From assembly GCA_919901335.1 (NCBI GenBank), contig CAKKOZ010000034.1, positions 14,238-28,044 of the forward strand: DNA of 13,807 bases, given 5' to 3'. Every line of letters starts with the position of its first letter. Position 1 is the stretch's first letter. This DNA comes from Nitrospiria bacterium (GTDB taxonomy: Bacteria > Nitrospirota > Nitrospiria > JACQBZ01). A program made the translations under genes and the position numbers. A model generated the notes under the pieces. The model did not search any database. It saw only the letters and a list, made by a program, of their open reading frames with translations, and was not told where the DNA came from. Positions 1-6,144 of the stretch are shown piece after piece.

Positions 1-42
1 TGGCCCTGCCTCCGCCCCCTCAAGCCGAGTCCTAAGAAACCC

Positions 43-1095
43 TTACGTCCTCTTTCTTCCCAGCGTTCGTTTCAGCTCGCCGGGTTTGAAGATGCCCTGC
101 TCAGTGATGATTCCGGTGATGTACTTGGCCGGCGTGACGTCGAAGGCCGGGTTGGCGACGTCCACGTGGGTGGGCGCGATCCGGACTTTACCAAAAACGT
201 TTGTCACCTCTTCCGGATTTCGCTCCTCGATCGGGATCGCATCTCCGGATGCAATCGAGAAGTCAATGGTCGAGGTCGGCGCCGCGACGTAAAAGGGGAT
301 CTTGTGAGCCTTGGCCAGAACCGCTACCGAGTAGGTGCCGATCTTGTTGGCGGTGTCGCCGTTGGCCGCGATCCGGTCGGCGCCGACGAGGCAGAGCCGG
401 ATCATTCCCTTTTTCATGAAAGCCCCGGCCATGTTGTCCGTGATCAGTGTGGCCGGAATCTTGTTCTGCTGTAGCTCCCACATCGTGAGCCGCGCACCTT
501 GGAGAACCGGCCTTGTTTCGTCGACCAGGACCTTGATCCGCTTCCCGCTTTCCCAGGCCGTGAAGATGACGCCCAGCGCCGTCCCGTGCCCCCCGGTGGC
601 CAGCGCGCCGGTGTTGCAGTGGGTGAGGATCGTATCTCCCTCGCGGATCAGCTTGGCTCCGTGCCCGCCCATCGCGACGTTCCGTTGAATGTCCTGATCA
701 TGAATCGCCCGGGCTTCCTTGATCAGCCGTTCTTTGATCTCCTCGACCGGCCGGTCCTTGTGAAGCTGGACGAGGGTGTCCATCCGGTTCAAGGCCCAGA
801 ACAGGTTGACGGCCGTCGGCCGCGTCGCGGCGAGCGTGTCGTGGATCGGTTTGATCTGGCGGACAAAGTCATCATACGTGGCGGCCTGAATCGCCCGGGC
901 CCCGAGCGCAAAGCCCATGGCGGCCGCGATTCCGATCGCCGGCGCGCCCCGCACCCAGAGCTCTTTGATGCCTTTTGCGACGGTCTGATGATCGGGGCAG
1001 TCCACCCAGACCACCTCGTGCGGCAGGCGGGTCTGGTCCAGCATCCGGACCACGGGACCTTCTGCAGTGATATGCCATTGAATCGATGAAAACAT
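43..1095 (-). CDS. mtnA: S-methyl-5-thioribose-1-phosphate isomerase
   Basis: 350 aa, full length for the family. MtnA converts 5-methylthioribose-1-phosphate to the ribulose form in the cytosolic methionine salvage pathway. Visible family motifs are RGAPAIGIAAAMG (49-61), HCNTGALAT (159-167) with the catalytic Cys at 160, VDETRPVLQGARLT (191-204), and GADRIAANGD (238-247) with the catalytic Asp at 240. Both positions match the numbering of well-studied MtnA proteins. The related ribose-1,5-bisphosphate isomerase and eIF2B-like proteins are less likely because the Cys/Asp pair and MtnA motifs are intact. The ATG has no Shine-Dalgarno sequence. It lies directly after a strong promoter, so the mRNA is probably leaderless. 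It stands alone on the minus strand, divergent from tRNA-Pro. No other salvage genes are visible; the 42 nt downstream of it are too short to tell what follows. Confidence 0.96.
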   Translation of the reverse strand: MFSSIQWHITAEGPVVRMLDQTRLPHEVVWVDCPDHQTVAKGIKELWVRGAPAIGIAAAMGFALGARAIQAATYDDFVRQIKPIHDTLAATRPTAVNLFWALNRMDTLVQLHKDRPVEEIKERLIKEARAIHDQDIQRNVAMGGHGAKLIREGDTILTHCNTGALATGGHGTALGVIFTAWESGKRIKVLVDETRPVLQGARLTMWELQQNKIPATLITDNMAGAFMKKGMIRLCLVGADRIAANGDTANKIGTYSVAVLAKAHKIPFYVAAPTSTIDFSIASGDAIPIEERNPEEVTNVFGKVRIAPTHVDVANPAFDVTPAKYITGIITEQGIFKPGELKRTLGRKRT

Positions 1096-1101
1096 AAGCG
1101 C

Positions 1102-1130
1102 ATTGTAGTAAAAACGGGCGCCTCGGTCAA
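1102..1130 (-). promoter_or_regulatory. mtnA sigma-70 promoter
   Basis: On the minus strand, TTGACC (1130-1125) is followed by a 17-nt spacer and TACAAT (1107-1102). Both boxes match the vegetative consensus at 5 of 6 bases. The -10 box ends exactly 6 nt before the mtnA ATG, which would place +1 on the A of the start codon. Confidence 0.75.
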
Positions 1131-1164
1131 GCCGTTCGTGATCGAAAACAACCGAAGCGGCTCG

Positions 1165-1193
1165 TTGACATTTATTATTCGACCTGATAGTCT
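1165..1193 (+). promoter_or_regulatory. candidate tRNA-Pro promoter
   Basis: A perfect TTGACA (1165-1170) is followed 17 nt later by TAGTCT (1188-1193), which keeps the key T1, A2 and T6 of a -10 box. GATAGT at 1186-1191 is an alternative at 15-nt spacing. Transcription would start near 1200, about 67 nt before tRNA-Pro. It is divergent from the mtnA promoter, with 34 nt between the two -35 boxes. The -35 is convincing and the -10 is weak. Confidence 0.45.
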
Positions 1194-1266
1194 CACGCCT
1201 TGCCCATGGTCATTGCGATTCCGAAGGAAATCATGGAATGGAGTGGAATTAATTTTCACTGAACGT

Positions 1267-1343
1267 CGGGGCGTAGCGCAGCCTGGTAGCGCGCCAGCTT
1301 CGGGAGCTGGATGTCCGCGGTTCAAATCCGCGCGCCCCGACCA
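1267..1343 (+). tRNA. tRNA-Pro (anticodon CGG)
   Basis: A full cloverleaf can be drawn. The acceptor stem is CGGGGCG (1267-1273) with CGCCCCG (1333-1339), and A73 is at 1340. The anticodon stem is CCAGC/GCTGG around loop TTCGGGA, with anticodon CGG at 1301-1303. The T-arm is CGCGG-TTCAAAT-CCGCG. CCA is encoded at 1341-1343. The C1-G72 pair is typical of bacterial tRNA-Pro. The hairpin of the adjoining repeat element begins at the base after CCA. Confidence 0.97.
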
Positions 1344-1448
1344 AAATTTGCTTGGCAAATTTGGAGCAGTGGAGAAATGGATCAATAGAGCAATGGAGAG
1401 AGACCAGCCGGCTCCACTGCGGTCTAATGCTCCATTGATCCACTGTTC
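1344..1448 (+). repeat. palindromic octamer-array repeat, copy 1
   Basis: It begins with a hairpin: AAATTTGC (1344-1351), loop TTG, GCAAATTT (1355-1362). Five consecutive 8-bp units related to GGAGCAAT follow (1363-1402). After a short spacer come inverted units of the same kind (1448 back to 1418 on the minus strand), ending with AGACCGCA. The arms 1378-1392 and 1428-1442 pair at 14 of 15 positions. An inner stem AGACC (1401-1405)/GGTCT (1421-1425) can also form. The T-rich stretch 1450-1459 follows the right arm, so it may also end the tRNA-Pro transcript. Copy 2 lies at 4475-4576. No reading frame is apparent inside. Confidence 0.8.
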
Positions 1449-1461
1449 GTTTTTATTTCTT

Positions 1462-1740
1462 ATGTCTGTCTGTGCCGAGATTCTTGTCAGCGGTCGAGTG
1501 CAGGGCGTCTATTACCGGGCGTTTACGCAAGCGGCCGCGCAGCGATTGGGGCTTTCCGGCTTCTGTCGCAATCTTCCCGATGGCCGTGTCGAGGTGATCG
1601 CGGAGGGCAACCGGGAGGTCATCGAGACACTGGTCGGCCAACTTCGCCTCGGGCCGCCGCGCGCAAAGGTCGGGGATATCCAGGTCCAATGGAAGCCGGC
1701 CGAGCATCGGCTCAAGGATTTTTCAATCCGGTATGAATAA
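1462..1740 (+). CDS. acyP: acylphosphatase
   Basis: 92 aa, the usual family size. The small cytosolic enzyme hydrolyses acyl phosphates such as 1,3-bisphosphoglycerate or carbamoyl phosphate. The signature GRVQGVYYRAFT (11-22) contains the phosphate-binding Arg19, and GFCRNLPDGRVEV (33-45) contains catalytic Asn37. Their 18-residue spacing equals that of Arg23/Asn41 in muscle acylphosphatase. The frame stays open upstream, but only because it crosses the repeat and tRNA-Pro. The ATG at 1462 is therefore the sensible start. No Shine-Dalgarno sequence precedes it; the upstream bases are T-rich, so translation may be weak. The sigma factor gene follows after 45 nt on the same strand. Its exact physiological substrate cannot be told from sequence. 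Confidence 0.93.
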   Translation: MSVCAEILVSGRVQGVYYRAFTQAAAQRLGLSGFCRNLPDGRVEVIAEGNREVIETLVGQLRLGPPRAKVGDIQVQWKPAEHRLKDFSIRYE

Positions 1741-1785
1741 ATCCCAAGCGAGCAGGGCGAGCGAGCAATCGAAGAGGTTTTTGAG

Positions 1786-2748
1786 ATGAGAAACCACGCG
1801 GATGATAAGGAAAAGCCCGCTCCGTTAGCCGACGAAGCCGAATCGCCCGAAGCCGGCTTGGGTGTTCATCCCGTTGAAGAGGAGCCGGAAGAGAAGGTCG
1901 AGGCCGAACCGGCCGAGGCGATGGATGCCGTTAAGAGTTATCTGAAAGAGATCCGTAAATCGGTGCTGTTGACCTTTGCACAGGAACAGGACCTCGGAAA
2001 ACGGATACAGGAACAGGGGGATGCAGACGCCCGCTGCCAGATGATCGAGTCCAATCTTCGGCTGGTGGTCAGCATGGCCAAGCGCTACATCAACCGCGGG
2101 CTGCCGTTCTCGGACATTATTGAAGAAGGAAACATCGGATTGATCCGCGCCGTTGAAAAGTTCGATTACAAGCGCGGTTTTAAATTCAGCACCTACGCGA
2201 CCTGGTGGATCCGGCAGGCGATTGAACGGGCGATCATCAATCAGAGCAAGATGATCCGTCTTCCGGTGCATGTGGTCGAGAAACTGAACCACTACATGGC
2301 CGTTTCCGAGCAGTTGATGCAGGAGAAGAGTCAGGTGCCCACCGCCAAGGAGGTGTCCCGCCGGATGGATATCAAGGAAGAGGACGTCGTGGATTTCCAG
2401 CAACTGATTCGAAAGACCTATTCCTTGGACAGCCCCATCGGGGGACGGCCCGATACCTCCTTGAAGGACGTCATTGAAGACACCTCCCAAATGCCTCCCT
2501 CCATGATGGCGATCGGCATCCGCAACCGGGAGGAGATCGAAAAATGGCTCGAGACGCTCAAAGAGAACGAGCGTAAAGTGATCGTTCTGCGGTTCGGCCT
2601 CGCCGGCGAGACGTCGCACACGCTGGAAGAGATCGGCACTGTCTTCGGCCTGACGCGGGAACGGGTCCGGCAGATTGAATATGCCGCCATCACAAAACTT
2701 CGCGCGATTATTGTTCAGAAAACGATCAAACGTGAGGAGATCCTGTAA
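1786..2748 (+). CDS. rpoS: RpoS-like group 2 sigma-70 factor
   Basis: 320 aa. It directs RNA polymerase to promoters and probably acts in stress or stationary phase. The N-terminus (1-45) is acidic and low-complexity. Region 1.2 spans about 46-77. Region 2 runs about 85-155 and includes ESNLRLVVSMAKRY, EEGNIGLIRAVEKFD and FSTYATWWIRQAIERAI. Region 3 spans about 163-240. Region 4 has the helix-turn-helix LEEIGTVFGLTRERVRQIE (280-298). IERAIINQSKMIRLP (146-160) resembles RpoS rather than the RpoD form with TRSIADQ, and there is no long region 1.1 or non-conserved insert. The ATG follows AGAGG by 8 nt. The stop overlaps the apt start by one base (TAATG), so the two are probably translationally coupled. 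An rpoS-apt pairing also occurs in Geobacter as I recall. A primary sigma factor is less likely. Confidence 0.85.
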   Translation: MRNHADDKEKPAPLADEAESPEAGLGVHPVEEEPEEKVEAEPAEAMDAVKSYLKEIRKSVLLTFAQEQDLGKRIQEQGDADARCQMIESNLRLVVSMAKRYINRGLPFSDIIEEGNIGLIRAVEKFDYKRGFKFSTYATWWIRQAIERAIINQSKMIRLPVHVVEKLNHYMAVSEQLMQEKSQVPTAKEVSRRMDIKEEDVVDFQQLIRKTYSLDSPIGGRPDTSLKDVIEDTSQMPPSMMAIGIRNREEIEKWLETLKENERKVIVLRFGLAGETSHTLEEIGTVFGLTRERVRQIEYAAITKLRAIIVQKTIKREEIL

Positions 2749-3296
2749 TGGGCGCCGCACGCACGCCGCGCGAGAGAAGGCTGAACGAATTAAAATCGGC
2801 CATTCGTGAAATCCCGGACTTTCCCAAGAAAGGCATTCTCTTCTACGATATCACGACCCTTCTCAAAGATCCGAAGGCCTTCTCGGCGATTTTGGAGGAG
2901 CTGGCCTCTCCGTACAAGGACGCCGGCATCCAGAAAGTGGCCGCCGTCGAGGCCCGCGGGTTTATCTTCGGCGCGCCGCTGGCGCATCAACTCGGGGCGG
3001 GATTCGTGCCGATTCGCAAACCCGGTAAACTACCGGCGGACGTGTACGAATCCACCTATTCGCTGGAGTACGGCAACAGCACGATCGCCGTTCATCAGGA
3101 TGCCATCACAAAGGGTGAACGCGTTCTTCTGGTGGACGATCTCCTGGCGACCGGCGGCACGATGGAGGCGGCGGTGGATCTGGTCAAGCGGCTCGGCGGG
3201 AAGATTTTCGGCCTGGCTTTTCTGGTGGAGCTGACCGATCTGAAGGGCCGTGATAAATTGAAGGAGTACGACATCCGGTCCCTGATCCAGTATTAG
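2748..3296 (+). CDS. apt: adenine phosphoribosyltransferase
   Basis: 182 aa. It makes AMP from adenine and PRPP in purine salvage. Typical features are IPDFPKKGILFYDIT (22-36), AAVEARGFIFGAPLA (65-79), the RKPGKLP loop (90-96) and the PRPP-binding motif VLLVDDLLATGGT (126-138) with paired Asp130 and Asp131. It is about 10 residues longer at the N-terminus than the common ~171-aa form. That extension (MGAARTPRERR) is Arg-rich and may or may not be translated. The ATG at 2748 overlaps the sigma factor stop and has GAGGAG 8 nt upstream, which supports this start. It is likely co-transcribed with the sigma gene. Cytosolic. Confidence 0.96.
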   Translation: MGAARTPRERRLNELKSAIREIPDFPKKGILFYDITTLLKDPKAFSAILEELASPYKDAGIQKVAAVEARGFIFGAPLAHQLGAGFVPIRKPGKLPADVYESTYSLEYGNSTIAVHQDAITKGERVLLVDDLLATGGTMEAAVDLVKRLGGKIFGLAFLVELTDLKGRDKLKEYDIRSLIQY

Positions 3297-3320
3297 CAGG
3301 CCGCACCTTGTCGGGATAAT
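3293..3320 (+). promoter_or_regulatory. candidate fbaB promoter
   Basis: TTAGCA (3293-3298, overlapping the apt stop) and GATAAT (3315-3320) are separated by 16 nt. They match the consensus at 4 and 5 of 6 bases. Transcription would start near 3327, just before the GGAGG ribosome-binding site (3333-3337). Readthrough from apt is also possible. Confidence 0.4.
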
Positions 3321-3341
3321 CATTGCACGAACGGAGGTTTT

Positions 3342-4265
3342 ATGAAGGAGCGGATTCGTGAGATTCTGAGCTGGTATGACAGCGAAAACCCGGGCGTCCG
3401 GGCCCACCTGGCGCGCATCCTGAATCACGGCAGCCTGGGCGGTACGGGAAAACTGGTGATCCTTCCGGTGGACCAGGGTTTTGAACACGGCCCGGCCCGG
3501 AGCTTTGCGGCCAACCCGCCGGCCTACCACCCATCCTATCACTTTGAGCTGGCGATCGAGGCCGGCTGCAACGCCTATGCGGCGCCTCTCGGTTTCATCG
3601 AGGCCGGCGCGGCGCGATTCGCCGGAGAGCTGCCCTTGATCCTGAAGGTGAACAATCATGACAGTTTGTATGACGAGAAGGACCCTCTGCCGTCGCAGAC
3701 CGCGTCCGTCCGCGACGCCCTTCGGTTGGGATGCAGCGCGGTCGGGTTTACGATCTATCCCGGCTCCTCCCGTTGTCAGGCGATGTACGAGCAGCTCCGG
3801 GTGATCGCCGAGGATGCCAAAGCGCATGGACTGGCCGTCGTGGTTTGGTCCTACCCTCGGGGATCAAGCCTGTCAAAGGAAGGCGAGACCGCAATAGACG
3901 TGGTGGCCTATGCGGCACAGATCGCGGCGCAGATGGGGGCGAACATCATCAAGGTCAAGCTGCCGACCGATCACATCGAGCAGGCGGCGGCGAAAAAAGT
4001 CTATGAAGCCCAGGCCATCCCGATCAAGACGCTGGCCGACCGCGTCCGCCATGTCGTCCAGAGCGCCTTTGAAGGCCGGCGCATCGTGATCTTCTCGGGA
4101 GGCGCGAAAGAGGACGACGAGCGGGTCTTCAACGAAGCCCGCGCGATCCGCGACGGCGGCGGCTTCGGTTCGATCATCGGCCGCAACTCGTTCCAGCGCC
4201 CCAAACCGGCCGCGCTCAAATTCCTCCAGACGGTCATGAAAATTTACAAGGGGGAGGTTCAGTAA
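3342..4265 (+). CDS. fbaB: class I fructose-bisphosphate aldolase, DhnA/FbaB type
   Basis: 307 aa. It is a Schiff-base aldolase that cleaves or forms fructose-1,6-bisphosphate in glycolysis and gluconeogenesis, in the cytosol. The (beta/alpha)8 fold shows ILPVDQGFEHG (40-50), FAANP (55-59), ELAIEAGCNAYA (69-80), the TIYPGS stretch (137-142) and ANIIKVKLP (200-208), where Lys204 or Lys206 is the candidate Schiff-base lysine. IVIFSGGAKEDDE (248-260) and GSIIGRNSFQRP (276-287) form the phosphate-binding end. These align with E. coli FbaB, but this protein is shorter because it lacks that enzyme's N-terminal extension. GGAGG lies 4 nt before the ATG, a short spacing. tRNA-Arg begins 15 nt after the stop, so the tRNA may be processed from the aldolase transcript. 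2-amino-3,7-dideoxy-heptulosonate synthase is a related family but fits less well. Confidence 0.92.
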   Translation: MKERIREILSWYDSENPGVRAHLARILNHGSLGGTGKLVILPVDQGFEHGPARSFAANPPAYHPSYHFELAIEAGCNAYAAPLGFIEAGAARFAGELPLILKVNNHDSLYDEKDPLPSQTASVRDALRLGCSAVGFTIYPGSSRCQAMYEQLRVIAEDAKAHGLAVVVWSYPRGSSLSKEGETAIDVVAYAAQIAAQMGANIIKVKLPTDHIEQAAAKKVYEAQAIPIKTLADRVRHVVQSAFEGRRIVIFSGGAKEDDERVFNEARAIRDGGGFGSIIGRNSFQRPKPAALKFLQTVMKIYKGEVQ

Positions 4266-4280
4266 ACCCGCTGCAGCTCG

Positions 4281-4354
4281 GCCCCCGTAGCTCAGGTGGA
4301 TAGAGCAGCGGTTTCCTAAACCGTTGGCCGGGTGTTCAAATCACCCCGGGGGCA
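4281..4354 (+). tRNA. tRNA-Arg (anticodon CCT)
   Basis: The acceptor stem is GCCCCCG (4281-4287) with CGGGGGC (4347-4353), and A73 is at 4354. The anticodon stem GCGGT/ACCGT encloses loop TTCCTAA, with anticodon CCT at 4315-4317. The T-arm is GGGTG-TTCAAAT-CACCC. CCA is not encoded; CG follows A73. This contrasts with tRNA-Pro in the same window. The last 23 nt of the gene recur exactly at 4451-4473. Confidence 0.96.
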
Positions 4355-4474
4355 CGTTTTGTATACGCATTGAACTCATCGGGGGTGATTTGTTCCCGCA
4401 AGGAAGGCGCTGGCGCGCAGTATTTTGATTCTGCGCCTTTGGCGCAGGGCGTGTTCAAATCACCCCGGGGGCAT
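4355..4474 (+). repeat. tRNA-Arg 3'-end duplication with inverted copy
   Basis: The 23 nt at 4332-4354 (right side of the T-arm and 3' acceptor strand) recur exactly at 4451-4473. Between them lie 96 nt unrelated to the rest of the tRNA except for GGGGTGATTTG (4382-4392). This is the exact reverse complement of CAAATCACCCC in both copies (4337-4347 and 4456-4466). The tract also has competing hairpins: GCGCAG (4415-4420)/CTGCGC (4431-4436) versus CTGCGCC (4431-4437)/GGCGCAG (4441-4447). No complete second tRNA can be folded, and no protein gene is seen. Confidence 0.8.
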
Positions 4475-4576
4475 GAATTTTTTGCGCAGCAAAAAATTCG
4501 GAGCATTGGAGCATTCGACAATGGAACATTGGAGAAAGCTCATAATGCGGTCTAATGTTCCATTGTTCTATTGTTC
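4475..4576 (+). repeat. palindromic octamer-array repeat, copy 2
   Basis: It has the same architecture as 1344-1448. It begins with a perfect 11-bp hairpin, GAATTTTTTGC (4475-4485), loop GCA, GCAAAAAATTC (4489-4499). Five units follow: GGAGCATT twice (4500-4515), a 7-bp CGACAAT, GGAACATT (4523-4530) and GGAGAAAG. Inverted units lie at 4546-4576. Arms 4518-4530 and 4554-4566 pair perfectly over 13 bp. The right block 4546-4576 matches 1418-1448 at 27 of 31 positions. The 66 nt that follow, up to the transporter ATG, contain another small hairpin TTTGC-GAA-GCAAA (4601-4613). Confidence 0.8.
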
Positions 4577-4642
4577 AAAAACAATTGGGCTGCCTGAACC
4601 TTTGCGAAGCAAAAATCAAGCGGCGATTCAGAGGGGTTGGAC

Positions 4643-5686
4643 ATGTCATTGATGGATGGCTGGCGCGAGGAAATGCAAGCGGCCTTCCTATACGAGGTGC
4701 TTGTTGAGACGGAGCGGGACGAGGCCAAGCGCAGGCTTTTTTCCTCCATGCGTGAAGCGACTCTGTCCCAGGCCCGGATCATGCTGGACCAGATCAAGCA
4801 TGACGGCGGCACGCCGCCGCCGGCTTATTCTCCGTCCCTCCGCGCTCGCGTGGTTGCCGGGTTGATTCGCCGCCTCCATCCCCGCCGCATTTTGCCGGTG
4901 CTGGCCGCAATGAAGGTGCGCGGGATTTCGATCTATCAGGCCGGAACGATGCCGGGGGGACATCCGATGCCGAGCACCGTTGAGGAGGTCGGCGGCCGGC
5001 ACAGGGATGTCGGAAGCGGGGGTAATCTTCGCGCCGCGGTCTTCGGCATTAATGACGGGCTGGTTTCCAATACGAGCCTGATCATGGGCGTGGCGGGCGC
5101 CTCCGGGGACGGCCGAATGGTCCTGCTGTCGGGAATCGCCGGGCTTCTGGCCGGTGCGTTCTCCATGGCGGCCGGCGAGTATGTCTCCATGCGATCGCAG
5201 CGGGATTTATATGAGTACCAGATCGGTCTGGAGCGGGAAGAACTTGCGCTTTACCCGGAAGAGGAGCGGGAGGAATTGGCGCTGATCTACAATGCCCGCG
5301 GTCTGCCGCTGGAGCAGGCGCGCCAGGTGGCGGCCGAAATGCTGCGGAATCCTGAGCACGCCCTCGATACGCTCTCCCGGGAAGAACTGGGTTTAAACCC
5401 GGAGAATCTGGGATCGTCCTGGGGGGCGGCCGCCTCGTCGTTTGCGGCCTTCAGCCTTGGGGCCGTGGTCCCGCTGGCTCCCTTGCTGCTGATCGAGCCG
5501 GCCCGTTCGGCTCTTTTTGCCGCCGGTGTCGTTTCTGTCGCGGGGCTTTTTGTGGTGGGTGCGTCCTTGAGCCTGTTCAGCGGGAAAAACGCCGTGTGGG
5601 GCGGATTTCGCATGTCGCTGATCGGGGGCGCGGCGGGGCTGGCGACGTACCTGATCGGAACGCTTCTTGGCGTGAGCTTGATGTAG
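4643..5686 (+). CDS. VIT1/CCC1-family transporter with ferritin-like N-terminal domain
   Basis: 347 aa. It is probably an inner-membrane iron or manganese transporter. Residues 1-120 resemble the rubrerythrin-like domain fused to VIT1 proteins (Mbfa type), beginning WREEMQAAFLYEVLVETE. The VIT1 part starts at NLRAAVFGINDGLVSNTSLIMG (128-149). About five membrane segments are expected (roughly 132-152, 158-182, 262-284, 288-311, 322-345). A Glu-rich cytosolic segment (about 190-258) lies between the second and third, where VIT1 binds metal. The ferritin-like part looks degenerate: REATLSQAR replaces the usual E-x-x-H stretch, and the second E-x-x-H is not found. ATG 4643 is chosen because GAGGGG (4631-4636) lies 6 nt upstream. 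The in-frame TTG at 4637 abuts that ribosome site. The lipoprotein gene follows after 20 nt. Confidence 0.87.
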   Translation: MSLMDGWREEMQAAFLYEVLVETERDEAKRRLFSSMREATLSQARIMLDQIKHDGGTPPPAYSPSLRARVVAGLIRRLHPRRILPVLAAMKVRGISIYQAGTMPGGHPMPSTVEEVGGRHRDVGSGGNLRAAVFGINDGLVSNTSLIMGVAGASGDGRMVLLSGIAGLLAGAFSMAAGEYVSMRSQRDLYEYQIGLEREELALYPEEEREELALIYNARGLPLEQARQVAAEMLRNPEHALDTLSREELGLNPENLGSSWGAAASSFAAFSLGAVVPLAPLLLIEPARSALFAAGVVSVAGLFVVGASLSLFSGKNAVWGGFRMSLIGGAAGLATYLIGTLLGVSLM

Positions 5687-5706
5687 TGTTATCTCAAAGG
5701 AGGCCA

Positions 5707-6117
5707 ATGTTTATCCGGGATGCTTATGCAAAGAATCGCGTGACACGACTTGTGTTGCTCATAACGGGTCTTCTGGCGGTCGGCTGCGGCGCCGTGAAGA
5801 TGTACCCGGGTCCGGAACTGACGCGGGACAAAATCGCTGTTCTTGAAATCCGGAACGTGACCGTCTATGCCCTCGACGGGATACCGCCGAGCCTGGGCAA
5901 CAAAAAGACATTGCAGATCCTTCCGGGCGAACATGTCATGAGGATGTCGCATAATATAGGGGGCTACGGGGAACAGCCGGTTGACTACACCTTTACCGCG
6001 GAGCCGGGACATGCCTATATCTTAGACGCGGATTACGAGATTCAGAAAACGCTGTCGTGGCGTCCGTGGGTCCGGGATACGGCGACGGGTCTGATCATCG
6101 GAAGCTGGAAGCCGTAG
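5707..6117 (+). CDS. small predicted lipoprotein of unknown function
   Basis: 136 aa. An N-terminal signal peptide (basic residues to 14, hydrophobic LVLLITGLLAVG) ends at Cys27 in LAVGC, an acceptable lipobox. The mature protein would be lipid-anchored and exposed to the periplasm. The rest looks beta-rich: KMYPGPEL (31-38), a LEIRNVTVYALDG strand pair (46-58), LPGEHVMRMSHN (72-83) and TAEPGHAYILDADYE (97-111). These resemble short envelope lipoproteins that have a PEGA-like sheet, but I do not recognise a named family. The start is set by AAAGGAGG just upstream of ATG 5707. A longer frame from 5596 overlaps the transporter and is rejected. It is 20 nt after the transporter stop, so the two are probably co-transcribed. 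Confidence 0.85.
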   Translation: MFIRDAYAKNRVTRLVLLITGLLAVGCGAVKMYPGPELTRDKIAVLEIRNVTVYALDGIPPSLGNKKTLQILPGEHVMRMSHNIGGYGEQPVDYTFTAEPGHAYILDADYEIQKTLSWRPWVRDTATGLIIGSWKP

Positions 6118-6144
6118 GTCTTCGGACTCAGCCTGCGATACCAT

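Noticed and set aside
1..42. A gene fragment at the left edge
   Set aside because: Too short to show any coding or RNA feature. It has purine-rich bases on the minus strand that might precede a gene outside the window, but nothing can be supported.
1138..1740. A 200-codon plus-strand frame running through tRNA-Pro and the repeat into acylphosphatase
   Set aside because: Only the last 92 codons from ATG 1462 show family similarity; the first part crosses a tRNA and a repeat.
1748..1766. GCGAGC repeated three times before the sigma gene as a regulatory repeat
   Set aside because: It is very short, G/C-rich and not found elsewhere in the window, so chance is likely.
4395..4473. A second tRNA (Gln-like anticodon arm GCAG-TATTTTGATT-CTGC before the duplicated T-arm)
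   Set aside because: The anticodon stem needs an inserted T to be explained, there is no matching 5' acceptor strand, and the D-arm is not recognisable. At best it is a remnant.
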